The notes: generated from the letters alone by a model not told the origin. A DNA stretch of 64,000 bases from Streptomyces sp. NBC_01498 (GCF_036327775.1 NZ_CP109598.1:2046001-2110000); one strand, 5' to 3'; positions 34,613-43,796 are shown, counted from the first letter of the stretch. A program made the numbers and translations.

Positions 34613-36769
34613 ATGAACATCCTTGATGCCCACCTCGTTCCGGCGGTGGACGGAGTGGCCTACGGGCTGCTGCTGTTCGTGGTCGCCGCCGGTCTGAGTC
34701 TCGCCTTCGGCACCGCGGGCGTGCTGAACCTGTCACACGGCACGCTGTACGCGATCGGTGCCTACACGGGTGCCGAGTTGAGTGACGGGACCTGGGGCGG
34801 TCTCGCCGTCGGGCTCCTGGCCGGAACGGCGGCGGCCACCGCCGCCGGTGCCGGCCTGTCCGCGGCGACGATCCCCCTGGCCCGTCGTGGGCATCTCGCG
34901 CAAGCCCTGCTCACGTTCGGACTGGCCCTGATCGGCGGGAATCTCCTCACCGAGTTCTTCGGGGCCGACGAACTACCGGTACGTGTCCCCGAGGTGCTCG
35001 ACTCCTCGGTGGAGCTGCTGGGCCACCGGTACCCCGCGTACCGGCTCTGCTTCATCCTGATGGCCGTGCTCCTGGCGGCGTTCGGTACCTGGGTGCTCAC
35101 CCGCACCCGGGTGGGGGCGGCGGTTCGCGCCTCCGCCGACGACCCGCAGATGCTGGCCACCACCGGGCACAGCCCCCGCGCCGTGCACACCGGGGTGCTG
35201 GCCGCCGCCGGGGCGCTCGCGGGGGCCGCCGGGGTGCTCGGCGCGCCGATCCTCGGTCCGGGGGCCGGCACCGCCGACACCGTGCTGATGCTGTCCCTCG
35301 TGGTCGTCGTCCTCGGCGGGCTGCGCTCGCTGTGGACGACGTTCTTCGCGGCGATCGCCGTCGGCGAGGTGCAGACCCTCGGTGTCTCGCTGGTGCCCGA
35401 GTGGGCGCCGTACCTGCTGTTCGCCGCCATGGCCGCCGTGCTGATCCTGCGTTCGGGGTTCACCGAACCCGCGAACGCGGGGTCCCACGGCGGGGGCGGC
35501 GGCTCGGACCCGGTGGACTGGCTGCGCCGCCGTCTCTCCGGCTCGTTCAAGGGCCGGGGCGAGGGGGCCACGGCGCACGCCACGGACCGCCCGGTCGCCG
35601 CCGACGACGACACCAACGCCGCCGACACCACCACCACCACCGCCGCCGCCGACGCCACCGCGAAGGACCGGCCGAAGCCCGTCCGGGGCGGGGCCGGCGG
35701 GCTGTCGCGGCTGCTCCGGGGCGGTCCGGACGAGAGTCCGCTCGCCTCACGGGGCCGCCGGGCCGCGCCGCTGCTGGTGTTGCTCGTCGTGCTCATCTCC
35801 CTCCCGGGGCTGCTCGACGCGTACACCCTGTCGCTGGCGGGCTCCGCGCTCGCCCTCGGGCTGCTCGCGGTCAGCGTCGCCATCCTGACGGGTTACGCCG
35901 GGCTGCCGACGCTGGGCCAGACCGCTCCGTTCGCCGTCGGCGCGTACGCCACGGCCAACCTCGCCGACGCGGGCTGGACGGCCGGTCCGGTGCAGCTCGT
36001 CGCCGCGGCGCTCGCCGCCGCGCTGTTCTCCCTGGTGACCGGTCCCGCCGTGATCCGGGCCCGGGGCACCACGGTTCTGATGATCACGCTCGCCATCGGC
36101 GAGCTGACCAGTGCCGCGATCAACCAGCTCAAGTCCGTCACCGGCGGCGCCGACGGCCTCGTCGGTTTCCCGGCCACCCAGGCGCTGTTCGGCGGGGAGG
36201 GGATGGTCGAGGAGGACCAGGTCTACAACTACGCCCTGGTCGTCGCGGTCGTGGCCGTCGCCGTCACCGTCGCCGTACTGCGCTCGCCCGCCGGAAAGCT
36301 GCTGACGGGCACCCGCAACGCCGAGGCCCGGATGCGCGCGTCCGGCCACCCGGTGGGGCGCTACCTGCTGGTTGCGCACATCGGCGCCGGCGCGCTGGCC
36401 GGGGTCGGCGGCTCGCTGATGGTCACCGTCCAGCAGTACCTCTCCCCCGCCGACGTCGGCTTCGAGATCGCGGCGTTCGCGCTGCTGGCCGCCGTCATCG
36501 GCGGCAACACGTCCGTGATCGGCGCGCTGCTCGGTGCCGGACTGATCGTCATCACCCGTGACTGGGTGGCCAGCGCCTGGCCCGGCCACGGGCATCTGCT
36601 GCTCGGTGTGCTGTTCGTCGCCGTCGTCTATCTGCTGCCGCGCGGTCTGGCCGGGCTGCGTACCGGACGGGGCTCCGGCGGGTCCGGGCCCACCGGGCCG
36701 GGGTCCGCGCACCCCGACCGGCTCCCGCCCGACCACGACGGCGTACCGGCCGGGAAGGTCGCCCCATGA
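34613..36769 (+). CDS. Fused LivH-LivM type ABC permease
   Basis: 718 aa. The N-terminal half (about 1-290) is a LivH-type permease (AYGLLLFVVAAGLSLAFGTA, LNLSHGTLYAIGAY); the C-terminal half (about 385-700) is LivM-type (TGYAGLPTLGQTAPFAVGAYA, IRARGTTVLMITLAIGELT). They are joined by a hydrophilic linker of about 90 residues rich in Gly, Asp and Thr. In most species these are two proteins. The reading frame is continuous with normal codon use, so this is a real fusion. The stop overlaps the ATPase gene (ATGA). Confidence 0.93.
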   Translation: MNILDAHLVPAVDGVAYGLLLFVVAAGLSLAFGTAGVLNLSHGTLYAIGAYTGAELSDGTWGGLAVGLLAGTAAATAAGAGLSAATIPLARRGHLAQALLTFGLALIGGNLLTEFFGADELPVRVPEVLDSSVELLGHRYPAYRLCFILMAVLLAAFGTWVLTRTRVGAAVRASADDPQMLATTGHSPRAVHTGVLAAAGALAGAAGVLGAPILGPGAGTADTVLMLSLVVVVLGGLRSLWTTFFAAIAVGEVQTLGVSLVPEWAPYLLFAAMAAVLILRSGFTEPANAGSHGGGGGSDPVDWLRRRLSGSFKGRGEGATAHATDRPVAADDDTNAADTTTTTAAADATAKDRPKPVRGGAGGLSRLLRGGPDESPLASRGRRAAPLLVLLVVLISLPGLLDAYTLSLAGSALALGLLAVSVAILTGYAGLPTLGQTAPFAVGAYATANLADAGWTAGPVQLVAAALAAALFSLVTGPAVIRARGTTVLMITLAIGELTSAAINQLKSVTGGADGLVGFPATQALFGGEGMVEEDQVYNYALVVAVVAVAVTVAVLRSPAGKLLTGTRNAEARMRASGHPVGRYLLVAHIGAGALAGVGGSLMVTVQQYLSPADVGFEIAAFALLAAVIGGNTSVIGALLGAGLIVITRDWVASAWPGHGHLLLGVLFVAVVYLLPRGLAGLRTGRGSGGSGPTGPGSAHPDRLPPDHDGVPAGKVAP

Positions 36770-37593
36770 CACCCACCACCGAACCGTCCGCCTCCGAAGC
36801 GTCCACGCCACCCGTGCTGGACCTGCGGAACCTCACCCGCCGGTACGGGAGCCTCACCGCCGTCGACGACGTCAGCCTCCTGCTCCGGCCCGGAGCACGG
36901 CACGCCGTCATCGGCCCCAACGGCGCGGGCAAGACGACCCTGCTGAACCTGATCGCCGGCACCGACCGCCCCGACCAGGGCTCCATCGCGCTCAACGGCG
37001 CCGACATCACCCGTACGGCCACCGCCAGGCGCAGCCGCCTCGGGATCGCCCGCAGCTTCCAACAGCCGTCGGTGATCGGCGAGTTGTCGGTGCTGGACAA
37101 CATCGTGCTGGCCGGCTGGCACCACCATCCGCTGCGCCGGGGGGCGTGGCGGCGGCCTTCGCGCTACCGGCGGCACGAGGAGTCGGCGGCCCGTCATCTG
37201 GAGGCCGTCGGCCTCGCCGACGCCGCCCACCGGCCGGCCGCCGACCTGTCGCACGGCCAGCGGCGCATGCTCGACCTGGCGGCGGCTCTCGCGGGCGACC
37301 CGCGCCTGCTGCTGCTGGACGAGCCGGCGGCCGGGCTGACCGACGGCGACATCGGGCGCCTGCTCACGATTCTGGGCGGGCTGCCGGACAGCGTCGCGAT
37401 GATCCTGGTGGAGCACCACGTCGAGGTCGTCGCGGAACTCGCGAGAACGGTGACCGTGCTGGCCGCCGGGCGGGTCCTGGTCACCGGGCCGACGGCGGAG
37501 GCGCTCGCCCACCCGGAGGTCCGCGACGCCTACCACGCCACCGGTGGCCGTCAGGACGACGACACCCGTGCCACCGCAGACGCGAGAGGGTGA
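36766..37593 (+). CDS. ABC transporter ATPase, LivG type
   Basis: 275 aa. Walker A GPNGAGKTTLLNLIAG, Q-loop RSFQQP, signature LSHGQRRMLDLA (LSxGQ variant), Walker B LLLLDEPAAGL, H-loop VEHH. Energises the fused permease as one of two unlike ATPases. ATGA overlap with the permease gene. Confidence 0.95.
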   Translation: MTPTTEPSASEASTPPVLDLRNLTRRYGSLTAVDDVSLLLRPGARHAVIGPNGAGKTTLLNLIAGTDRPDQGSIALNGADITRTATARRSRLGIARSFQQPSVIGELSVLDNIVLAGWHHHPLRRGAWRRPSRYRRHEESAARHLEAVGLADAAHRPAADLSHGQRRMLDLAAALAGDPRLLLLDEPAAGLTDGDIGRLLTILGGLPDSVAMILVEHHVEVVAELARTVTVLAAGRVLVTGPTAEALAHPEVRDAYHATGGRQDDDTRATADARG

Positions 37594-37603
37594 CCGAGCA
37601 CCG

Positions 37604-38341
37604 ATGCTGGAACTCACCGGCCTGACGGCGGGCTACCACGGCGGCACCGTCCTGCACGATCTCGACCTGACCGTCCCCGCCGGCTCCGTCCACGCGATCG
37701 TGGGCCACAACGGGGCGGGCAAGACCACGCTCGTCCACACCGTGGCGGGCTTCATCCGCCCGTCGGCCGGCTCGGTCCGGCTGGGCGGGCGTGACCTGAC
37801 CGGGCAGCCCGCGCACACGGTCGCGCGGGCCGGGATCGGTCTCGTCCCGCAGGGCCGCCGGGTCTTCGGCGGGCTCACCGTCGGTGAGCATCTGCGGCTC
37901 TCGTACCGGCCGCCGCGCCGGGGCGACACGAGCCGGCCCAGCGTGTGGACCCCGGAGCGGGTCCTTGACCTGCTGCCCCGGCTCGGTGAGCGGCGCGGCA
38001 ACCGGGGCACCGACCTGTCCGGCGGCGAGCAGCAGATGCTGGCCCTGGCACGCGCGCTGCTCGGTTCGCCGAGCGTGCTGCTGCTGGACGAGCCGACGGA
38101 GGGGCTGGCGCCCGTACTGGTCAAGCAGGTCTACGAGTTGGTGGTCACGCTCGCGGAGGAGGGGATCGCCGTGCTGCTGGTCTCCCCGAGCCCGGCGCAG
38201 GCGGCGCGCTGCGCCCGTGAGCTGACGGTCCTCACCTCGGGCCGGACGACACTGCGGATGGACGGCGCGGAGGCCCGCCGGGACCCGGCGGCGCTGCACG
38301 AGGCACTGGAACTGACTCCGGTGCGGACGGCGGCGCGCTGA
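37604..38341 (+). CDS. ABC transporter ATPase, LivF type
   Basis: 245 aa from ATG 37604 (MLELTGLTAGYHGG); the longer open frame overlaps livG and is not family sequence. Walker A GHNGAGKTTLVHTVAG, VPQGRRVFGGLTVGEHL (LivF-type Q-loop region), signature LSGGEQQMLALARALL, Walker B VLLLDEPTEGL. The expected H-loop His is replaced by Ser (LLVSPSPA), a possible loss of catalysis in this half site. Last gene of the importer; a 12-bp terminator follows. Confidence 0.93.
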   Translation: MLELTGLTAGYHGGTVLHDLDLTVPAGSVHAIVGHNGAGKTTLVHTVAGFIRPSAGSVRLGGRDLTGQPAHTVARAGIGLVPQGRRVFGGLTVGEHLRLSYRPPRRGDTSRPSVWTPERVLDLLPRLGERRGNRGTDLSGGEQQMLALARALLGSPSVLLLDEPTEGLAPVLVKQVYELVVTLAEEGIAVLLVSPSPAQAARCARELTVLTSGRTTLRMDGAEARRDPAALHEALELTPVRTAAR

Positions 38342-38367
38342 CAGCGGGTCGGTGGTTCGACATGGGT

Positions 38368-38395
38368 GAGGCGGGCCGCGACTGCGGCCCGCCTC
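38368..38395. terminator. Convergent terminator hairpin
   Basis: Perfect 12-bp stem GAGGCGGGCCGC / GCGGCCCGCCTC with loop GACT, between the importer and the convergent FAD monooxygenase gene. It can serve both strands. Confidence 0.88.
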
Positions 38396-38422
38396 CCGCT
38401 TTCCGACGTCGTGTCAGGTCGT

Positions 38423-39634
38423 TCAGGGACGCTTGAGGCTGTGGCCGCCGAAGCCGCTGCTGCGGTCGGAGCCGCTGTTCTGGGCGCCCCACCACGCCTC
38501 GAACTCCGGCTGGCGCATGGCGCTCCAGTCCGGGGTGTTCTCGACCTGGGCGCTGCCCATCCGGCGGGCCAGCGCGACCATGGCGGAGCCGACGGGGCCA
38601 CGGGCGGTGTCGTACGCCTCCATGACCTCCTTCCAGCTTCCCCCGGCCACCGCGGCGGCCTCCAGGGCGGTCGCGTCCTGAAGGGCCTTGACGCTGCCGC
38701 CGCCGATGTGCGGCCGGGCGACGCTGGCGGCGTCGCCGACGAGGAGCATGCGCCCGGAGGTGAACTGCGGCACTTCCAGGTCGTAGATGGGCTGGATGAG
38801 CGTGGTCTCGGCGGGGGTACGCAGCACCCTGGCCGCCCAGTAGGGCGGGAAGTTGTCGGCGACGAGCGCGCGGAGGTACGCGGTCAGCTCCTCGGTGGCA
38901 CCGCCCGGCGGCAGCGAAGTCGGCGTGCTCAGGTCCACGTCGAGGTGCGCGGGCGGAACGGTGTAGAGCACCCAGTTGAGCCGGTGGCCACCGACGCCGT
39001 CCGGGATGCGGTAGATCATGCAGTGGCCGCCGGGGAAGACCACGTTGTGGGCGTCGTTGCCGTCGGAGGGGAGGTCGGCGACATCGGCGGAGGTGCCGCG
39101 CCAGCCGAGGTAACCGGCGTACGTGGGCCGGAGTTCGGGGAACATCGCCTCGCGCACCACCGAGCGGTAACCGTCGGCGCCGACGACGGCGTCGAAGCGT
39201 TCGCTCCGTCCGCCGGGGAGTCGGAGGGTGACGCCGTCGGAGTCCGGCTCCACGGCCTCGATACGGGTCTCGGAGCGGTAGTCGACGTCCTCGGGCACCC
39301 GGCGCCTCAACTCGCTCCACAGGGAGCCCCAGTTGTAGGCGCGGAACGGGAACGGCTGCTCGCCGACGGCCCGTCCGTGCTCCGCGTCGCCGTCCCGCAC
39401 GGTCCACACGCGCCGGGTCAGCGGCGCCCAGGGCATGTCGGCGGCGACGTATCCGGCGCTCTCCAGCTCGACGTACCGGTCGTTGTGGAGGGCGATCCCG
39501 ACACCCCTGTCGCGGAGTTGGGCGTCGGCCCGCTCGAAGACGGTGACCTTCCCGGCCCCGCCGCGCGACACGGCCAGGGCCGTGGCACACCCCGCTATGC
39601 TGCCGCCGACGACGGCGACGCTGCCTCCACGCAT
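38423..39634 (-). CDS. FAD-dependent monooxygenase (PHBH-like)
   Basis: 403 aa from ATG 39634 (GGAG 8 bases upstream). A Rossmann FAD-binding start (VAVVGGSIAGCATALAVSR; GxGxxG is GGSIAG), a central VVGADGYRSVVRE (DG motif) and the second FAD motif LLVGDAASVARPHIGGG define a class A flavoprotein hydroxylase. The closing segment PEFEAWWGAQN is not diagnostic. Substrate unknown; such enzymes hydroxylate aromatics in catabolism or natural-product tailoring. An 11-bp phased repeat array upstream suggests control by a specific activator. Confidence 0.88.
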   Translation of the reverse strand: MRGGSVAVVGGSIAGCATALAVSRGGAGKVTVFERADAQLRDRGVGIALHNDRYVELESAGYVAADMPWAPLTRRVWTVRDGDAEHGRAVGEQPFPFRAYNWGSLWSELRRRVPEDVDYRSETRIEAVEPDSDGVTLRLPGGRSERFDAVVGADGYRSVVREAMFPELRPTYAGYLGWRGTSADVADLPSDGNDAHNVVFPGGHCMIYRIPDGVGGHRLNWVLYTVPPAHLDVDLSTPTSLPPGGATEELTAYLRALVADNFPPYWAARVLRTPAETTLIQPIYDLEVPQFTSGRMLLVGDAASVARPHIGGGSVKALQDATALEAAAVAGGSWKEVMEAYDTARGPVGSAMVALARRMGSAQVENTPDWSAMRQPEFEAWWGAQNSGSDRSSGFGGHSLKRP

Positions 39635-39671
39635 ACCTGGCTCTCCACTCCGTAGATGTGTTGGCTGTTTC

Positions 39672-39685
39672 CAGTGGTGACACTG
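39672..39685 (-). promoter_or_regulatory. Inverted repeat near the monooxygenase transcription start
   Basis: CAGTG-GTGA-CACTG (5-bp arms) lies between the putative -10 TAGGAT (39698-39693) and the gene start at 39634. It could be an operator or an mRNA hairpin. Confidence 0.35.
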
Positions 39686-39722
39686 TGGCCAAATCCTATT
39701 CGAGTGCCAGGAAGACACCGAT

Positions 39723-39766
39723 GCCGGAGTGACGGCGGAGTGATGGCGGAGTGCTGCCGGAGTGGT
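39723..39766 (-). promoter_or_regulatory. Four phased heptamer repeats upstream of the monooxygenase
   Basis: CGGAGTG occurs at 39725, 39736, 39747 and 39758, exactly 11 bp apart; on the coding strand of the gene the repeat reads CACTCCG. All sit on one face of the helix, about 26 bp upstream of a -10-like TAGGAT with no good -35. This layout fits binding of an activator array. The remainder of the 390-base gap 39635-40024 shows nothing else recognisable. Confidence 0.6.
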
Positions 39767-40024
39767 GACGGACGGGAGGTCACGGGGCATGCCCGGACGA
39801 CGCACACGCAAGCGCCAACGAGTTCGGCCGGAGCGGGAGTTGGGGCCGGGCAACTGGACGGTCGGATCGGGCACCTCAGGGCCGGGCACGAGGTGAAGGA
39901 TCCCTCGATGTTCCGCCTGGACACCCTCTGCGGCCGGACCCGCCACCCGACCGCGTACCGGCTGAGCGTGTTCGTGCCGGACCGGGCGGGAGCCTGCGGG
40001 TGACGGACAGCGCGGACCGCCCGG

Positions 40025-42715
40025 TCAGGCGCCGCTCTCCCGCAGGCGCGCGTCCGCCCAGTCCGCGTGGTCCGAGTCGATGCCGTCGCCGGCGTCCGTG
40101 ACACGCAGCGTCAGCTGCCGCACGCCGCGCACGTCCACGTCGAACGCGTACGGCGGGTCCGCCGGGCCCAGGGTGCCGCTGCGCGCCAGCACCTCTCCGT
40201 CGCCGAGCACCTCGAACACCACCGAGCCCCTGTCCGGCTTCTCCTCGTCGATGCCGGTCTCGGCCGCGAAGCGCTCGTACGCGCCGTTCAGCGCGACCGC
40301 CACCTCGGACCGGGCGTGCACGCCGAGGCCCTTGTCGTACGTCGTGCCGCCGAGGCGCAGCGGGCCGCCGTCGCCCGCGCCGTCCTCGCCGTTGGAGGTG
40401 TCGCGTTCGACCGGGCCCCAGCCGTTGGTCTCGGCGGTGAAGGGCAGCGAACTGACGTACACGGTGCCCTCGGGCGCCACGAAGACCCGCACCGCGCGCT
40501 CCGCCGTCAGCGGCGGCGTGCCCGGCGCGGAGGACGGGTCCCGGTAGGTCGCGGTGACCGGGATCTCCGTCGTCCCGGACGGCGCGTCGGCGGGGACCGT
40601 GAGGCGCCAGGAGGCGGTCAGCGCGGCGCCGTCGGTCAACTCGTCCGCCGTCGCGCCCGCGCCGTCGACCGCCCAGCCGTCGGGGGTACGGGCGTCCAGC
40701 GTGACGTCCGTCGCGGGGCCCGCCTCGTCCAGCGTGAACTCCGCCTCGACGCCGACCGTGGCCCCCGGCCGGGCGTCGGTCCTCTCGGGGGTGACGGACA
40801 GCGTGCCGGCCGGCACGCTGTCCACCGGCCGGTCGCAGCTGTCCCGGTCCGGTACGGCGGGGCAGACCAGTGCGGCGAAGCCGCCGTCGGCCGGCACCGG
40901 GACCGTGAGCGCATCGTGACGGTCCGTCAGTCGGGTCTCACGGACCAGTCCGGCCGCGCCGTCCCGTACGGTGTCGACCCGCCACGAGCCGGGACCGAGG
41001 AAGGTCAGCGGGACCCGCCGGGTCCCGGCGCCGCCCGCGCCGATCGAGCCGACGAACCACCGGTCGCCGTTCCTGCGCGCGAACGTCGCCTCCTCGCCCG
41101 GCGCCCCGGCGAGGAGCCGGCTCTCGTCCCAGACGGTCGGGACCTGTTCGAGGAACCGGGCCACCTCGGGCCGGGAGCGGTACGCCTCGACGCTGCCCGC
41201 GTAGTTCTGGAACCCGGACTCGTACACGACGGAGAGCGCCAGTTCCGACGCCTCGGTGTTGTTGCGCCGGCCGAACTGGAAGCCCATGGGGGTGAAGTCC
41301 ATGGAACCCACCACGTTGCGGGTGTACGGCAGCGTCGCCATGTCGTCGGCCTGGACGTCGCCCTGTTCGGCGCCGTGCACACCTTCCATCGTCATGACGT
41401 GCGGCCAGGTGCGCTGGATGCCGTGCGGGAGCGTCGAGCCGTGGAAGTTGACCATCAGTTCACGGTCGGCGGTCTCGCGGAGGATCGCGTCGTACCACTC
41501 CATGCGTGCGCGCGAGTCCGAGTCCATGAAGTCGATCTTCAGCCCGGCGGCGCCCCATTCCTCGACCTGGTCCAGTCGGGCCGTGCGCTCGGCGGGGGTG
41601 TCGAGGTCCGTCCAGTGCATCCACAACAGGACGCGCACGCCGCGCCGTTCGGCGTACTCCATGAGCTCCGGCATCCAGTCGGTGGTGTTCCAGCCGTCGT
41701 CGACGAGGGAGTACTCCCAGCCGTGCGCCGCCGCGTAGTCCACGAACCGGCGCTGGGTCTCCAGGCTGCGCTGCGCCGGGCCGAATCCGGCGAGCCAGGA
41801 CCAGGCGACGGCCCCGGGGCGGATCCAGGAGGTGTCCGCGACGCGGGAGGGCGGGGCCAGGTCGTCCACCAGCGTGGACCCGGTCACGGTGGCCAGGTCG
41901 CCCGCGATCACCGTCCGCCAGGGGGTCGCGAGGGAACCCTCGGCGGGGAGGGGGACGGCGGGGTCGGCCAGCGTCACGCCGTAACTGCCGCCGCCCGCCG
42001 TGTGGTCGAGGCGGCTCGCGGGGTAACGGCCGTCCACGTCCGCCTCGGTGAGCAGGACATGGGCGTCGCCGACCCGGAAGAGCGCGGGGTACGCGTACGG
42101 GCCGGCCGGGGCCCCGGCGGCGGTCGTGGCGTCGTACGGCTGCTCGTAGTTGACGGAGTAGTCGCTGAGCCGGGCGGGCGCGTCGTCCGGCAGGACGAAG
42201 CCGGACGCCTCACGGAGCACGTCGCTCCCGCCGTCCGCGCGGCCGGGGAGCACGTAGCGGTACGCGACCCCGTCGTCCGCCGCGCGCACGACCAGGTCGA
42301 TCCGTGCCCCGCCCGCGCCCTCCAGGGTGAGGCGCGACTCGGCCATGTCGACGGTACGGTCCCGCTCCTTGCCGACCACGGTCGTGTACGTCTCCCGGAC
42401 ACGGCGCTCCGCGCTGTCCACGAGACGCAGGCCCCGCGTCAGGTCGGCGTCCCCCGTGACGACACCGAGGGGCGAGGGCGCCACGAGCGTGCGGTCGCCG
42501 TCGCGTACGGCCAGCGTGAGGGACCCGTCGCCGGGGTCGAGCCGCACGTAGGCGGTGGGCCCGCCGTGTGTCACCGTCCACCCGGAGTCACCGGGCCCGG
42601 TCTGCCGCGCGCCGTCCCGCGCCGCCGCCGGGGCCCCGAGGCACAACACCCCGGCGAGCGCGGTCGCACAGGCGCCCCGCAGCCGGTCGGCGGATCGTGC
42701 CCTGCGGTACGTCAT
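40025..42715 (-). CDS. Secreted GH97 glycosidase with NEW3 and NPCBM domains
   Basis: 896 aa. Signal peptide about 1-33 (ends GAPAAARDG). N-terminal GH97 beta-sandwich (about 40-290), (beta/alpha)8 barrel with EYSLVDDGWNTTDW and the nucleophile-position LKIDFMDSDSR, then a GH97 C-terminal beta domain, an alpha-galactosidase NEW3 domain (about 650-740) and a C-terminal NPCBM carbohydrate-binding domain (TYDKGLGVHARSEV, about 745-893). Asp at the barrel nucleophile site points to the retaining subgroup (alpha-galactosidase-like). It probably releases terminal sugars from plant or microbial glycans. Start ATG 42715 with AGAGGGA upstream. Confidence 0.92.
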   Translation of the reverse strand: MTYRRARSADRLRGACATALAGVLCLGAPAAARDGARQTGPGDSGWTVTHGGPTAYVRLDPGDGSLTLAVRDGDRTLVAPSPLGVVTGDADLTRGLRLVDSAERRVRETYTTVVGKERDRTVDMAESRLTLEGAGGARIDLVVRAADDGVAYRYVLPGRADGGSDVLREASGFVLPDDAPARLSDYSVNYEQPYDATTAAGAPAGPYAYPALFRVGDAHVLLTEADVDGRYPASRLDHTAGGGSYGVTLADPAVPLPAEGSLATPWRTVIAGDLATVTGSTLVDDLAPPSRVADTSWIRPGAVAWSWLAGFGPAQRSLETQRRFVDYAAAHGWEYSLVDDGWNTTDWMPELMEYAERRGVRVLLWMHWTDLDTPAERTARLDQVEEWGAAGLKIDFMDSDSRARMEWYDAILRETADRELMVNFHGSTLPHGIQRTWPHVMTMEGVHGAEQGDVQADDMATLPYTRNVVGSMDFTPMGFQFGRRNNTEASELALSVVYESGFQNYAGSVEAYRSRPEVARFLEQVPTVWDESRLLAGAPGEEATFARRNGDRWFVGSIGAGGAGTRRVPLTFLGPGSWRVDTVRDGAAGLVRETRLTDRHDALTVPVPADGGFAALVCPAVPDRDSCDRPVDSVPAGTLSVTPERTDARPGATVGVEAEFTLDEAGPATDVTLDARTPDGWAVDGAGATADELTDGAALTASWRLTVPADAPSGTTEIPVTATYRDPSSAPGTPPLTAERAVRVFVAPEGTVYVSSLPFTAETNGWGPVERDTSNGEDGAGDGGPLRLGGTTYDKGLGVHARSEVAVALNGAYERFAAETGIDEEKPDRGSVVFEVLGDGEVLARSGTLGPADPPYAFDVDVRGVRQLTLRVTDAGDGIDSDHADWADARLRESGA

Positions 42716-42820
42716 CGCTTGTCCCTCTCACCCGGAGCCGGTACCGACGGACGAACACGGGGCGCGAGTTGACAACAAGCGGGGTGGGGCTGTGGGGGCG
42801 CCCGCGTTCGGATTCTCCAC

Positions 42821-42872
42821 CAGAATCCACCGGATACGCCAGGGTGCGTCGCACAGAATCCAACAGAATCCA
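42821..42872 (-). promoter_or_regulatory. Three CAGAATCCA repeats upstream of the GH97 gene
   Basis: CAGAATCCA occurs at 42821-42829, 42854-42862 and 42864-42872, 33 and 10 bp apart, about 105-160 bases before the gene. They may be operators of a sugar-responsive regulator. No promoter boxes could be fixed. Confidence 0.4.
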
Positions 42873-42970
42873 TAGGCCGTCCGGCCGAGGGTGGTGGGCG
42901 GGCGCGAAGGCGGGCACGGCGGGTCGGTCGCTCCCGCGGAAGGCCGCACGGCGCCTCGCGGCGGACGGCG

Positions 42971-43432
42971 GTCAGCGATCGGTGGGTGAAGACCTCAGGT
43001 TCCGGGGACGCCCGGCCTCGCGGGCGCGCCGGGCGCCCCCGCCCGCGACGCCGCGCTCGGGCCACCCGGCGGGGCGCACAGCGGCCCTGCGCCGAAGGTC
43101 CACGACACCTCGTAGCGGTCGGCGGTCAGCGATCGGTGGGTGAAGACCTCAGGTTCCGGGGACGCCCGGCCTCGCGGGCGCGCCGGGCGCCCCCGCCCGC
43201 GACGCCGCGCTCGGGCCACCCGGCGGGGCGCACAGCGGCCCTGCGCCGAAGGTCCACGACACCTCGTAGCGGTCGGCGGTCAGCGATCGGTGGGTGAAGA
43301 CCTCAGGTTCCGGGGACGCCCGGCCTCGCGGGCGCGCCGGGCGCCCCCGCCCGCGACGCCGCGCTCGGGCCACCCGGCGGGGCGCACGGCGGCCCTGCGC
43401 CGAAGGTGCACGACACCTCGTAGTGGTCGGCG
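42971..43432. repeat. Three tandem copies of a 154-bp repeat, with decayed copies after
   Basis: Units start at 42971, 43125 and 43279 (GTCAGCGATCGGTGGGTGAAG). Units one and two are identical; unit three differs at three bases. Each has a GC palindrome (GCGGGCG...CGCCCGC) able to fold. From 43433 to about 43650 diverged copies with indels continue. 154 is not a multiple of three, so frames shift between units and I do not call it coding. It lies between the GH97 gene and ku; nothing else was recognised in 42873-43796. Confidence 0.9.
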
Positions 43433-43796
43433 GACGGCAGATGGCCACCTCCGGTGCCGACCGGCGCCCGGCCTCGCGGGCGCGCGCCGCCGCCGGAGCC
43501 GCACGACACCTCGTGACGGGCGGTGGTCGGCGACGGGCAAGTGGAGACCTCCGGTGCGGGGACGCCGCGCTCGGCTCACGCGCCGGGGCGCACACGCCTG
43601 CGCCGGAGCCGCACGGCGCCTCATGACGGTCGGCGGCCAGCGACTTCCGGCGCGCCCGGAGGCAGCGGGCCTCGCGCGCACCACGGCAAGCCCGCGTACC
43701 TCCACCCCGTCGCCACCGAGCGGACGCGACCACGGGGCCACGGGGCCACGGGGCCACGGGGCCGGCAAAGTATCCACCCTCCCCGCCCGGAAGGCT

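Noticed and set aside
42971..43432. CRISPR array made of 154-bp units
   Set aside because: Units are contiguous and identical through their whole length, so there are no repeat/spacer divisions.
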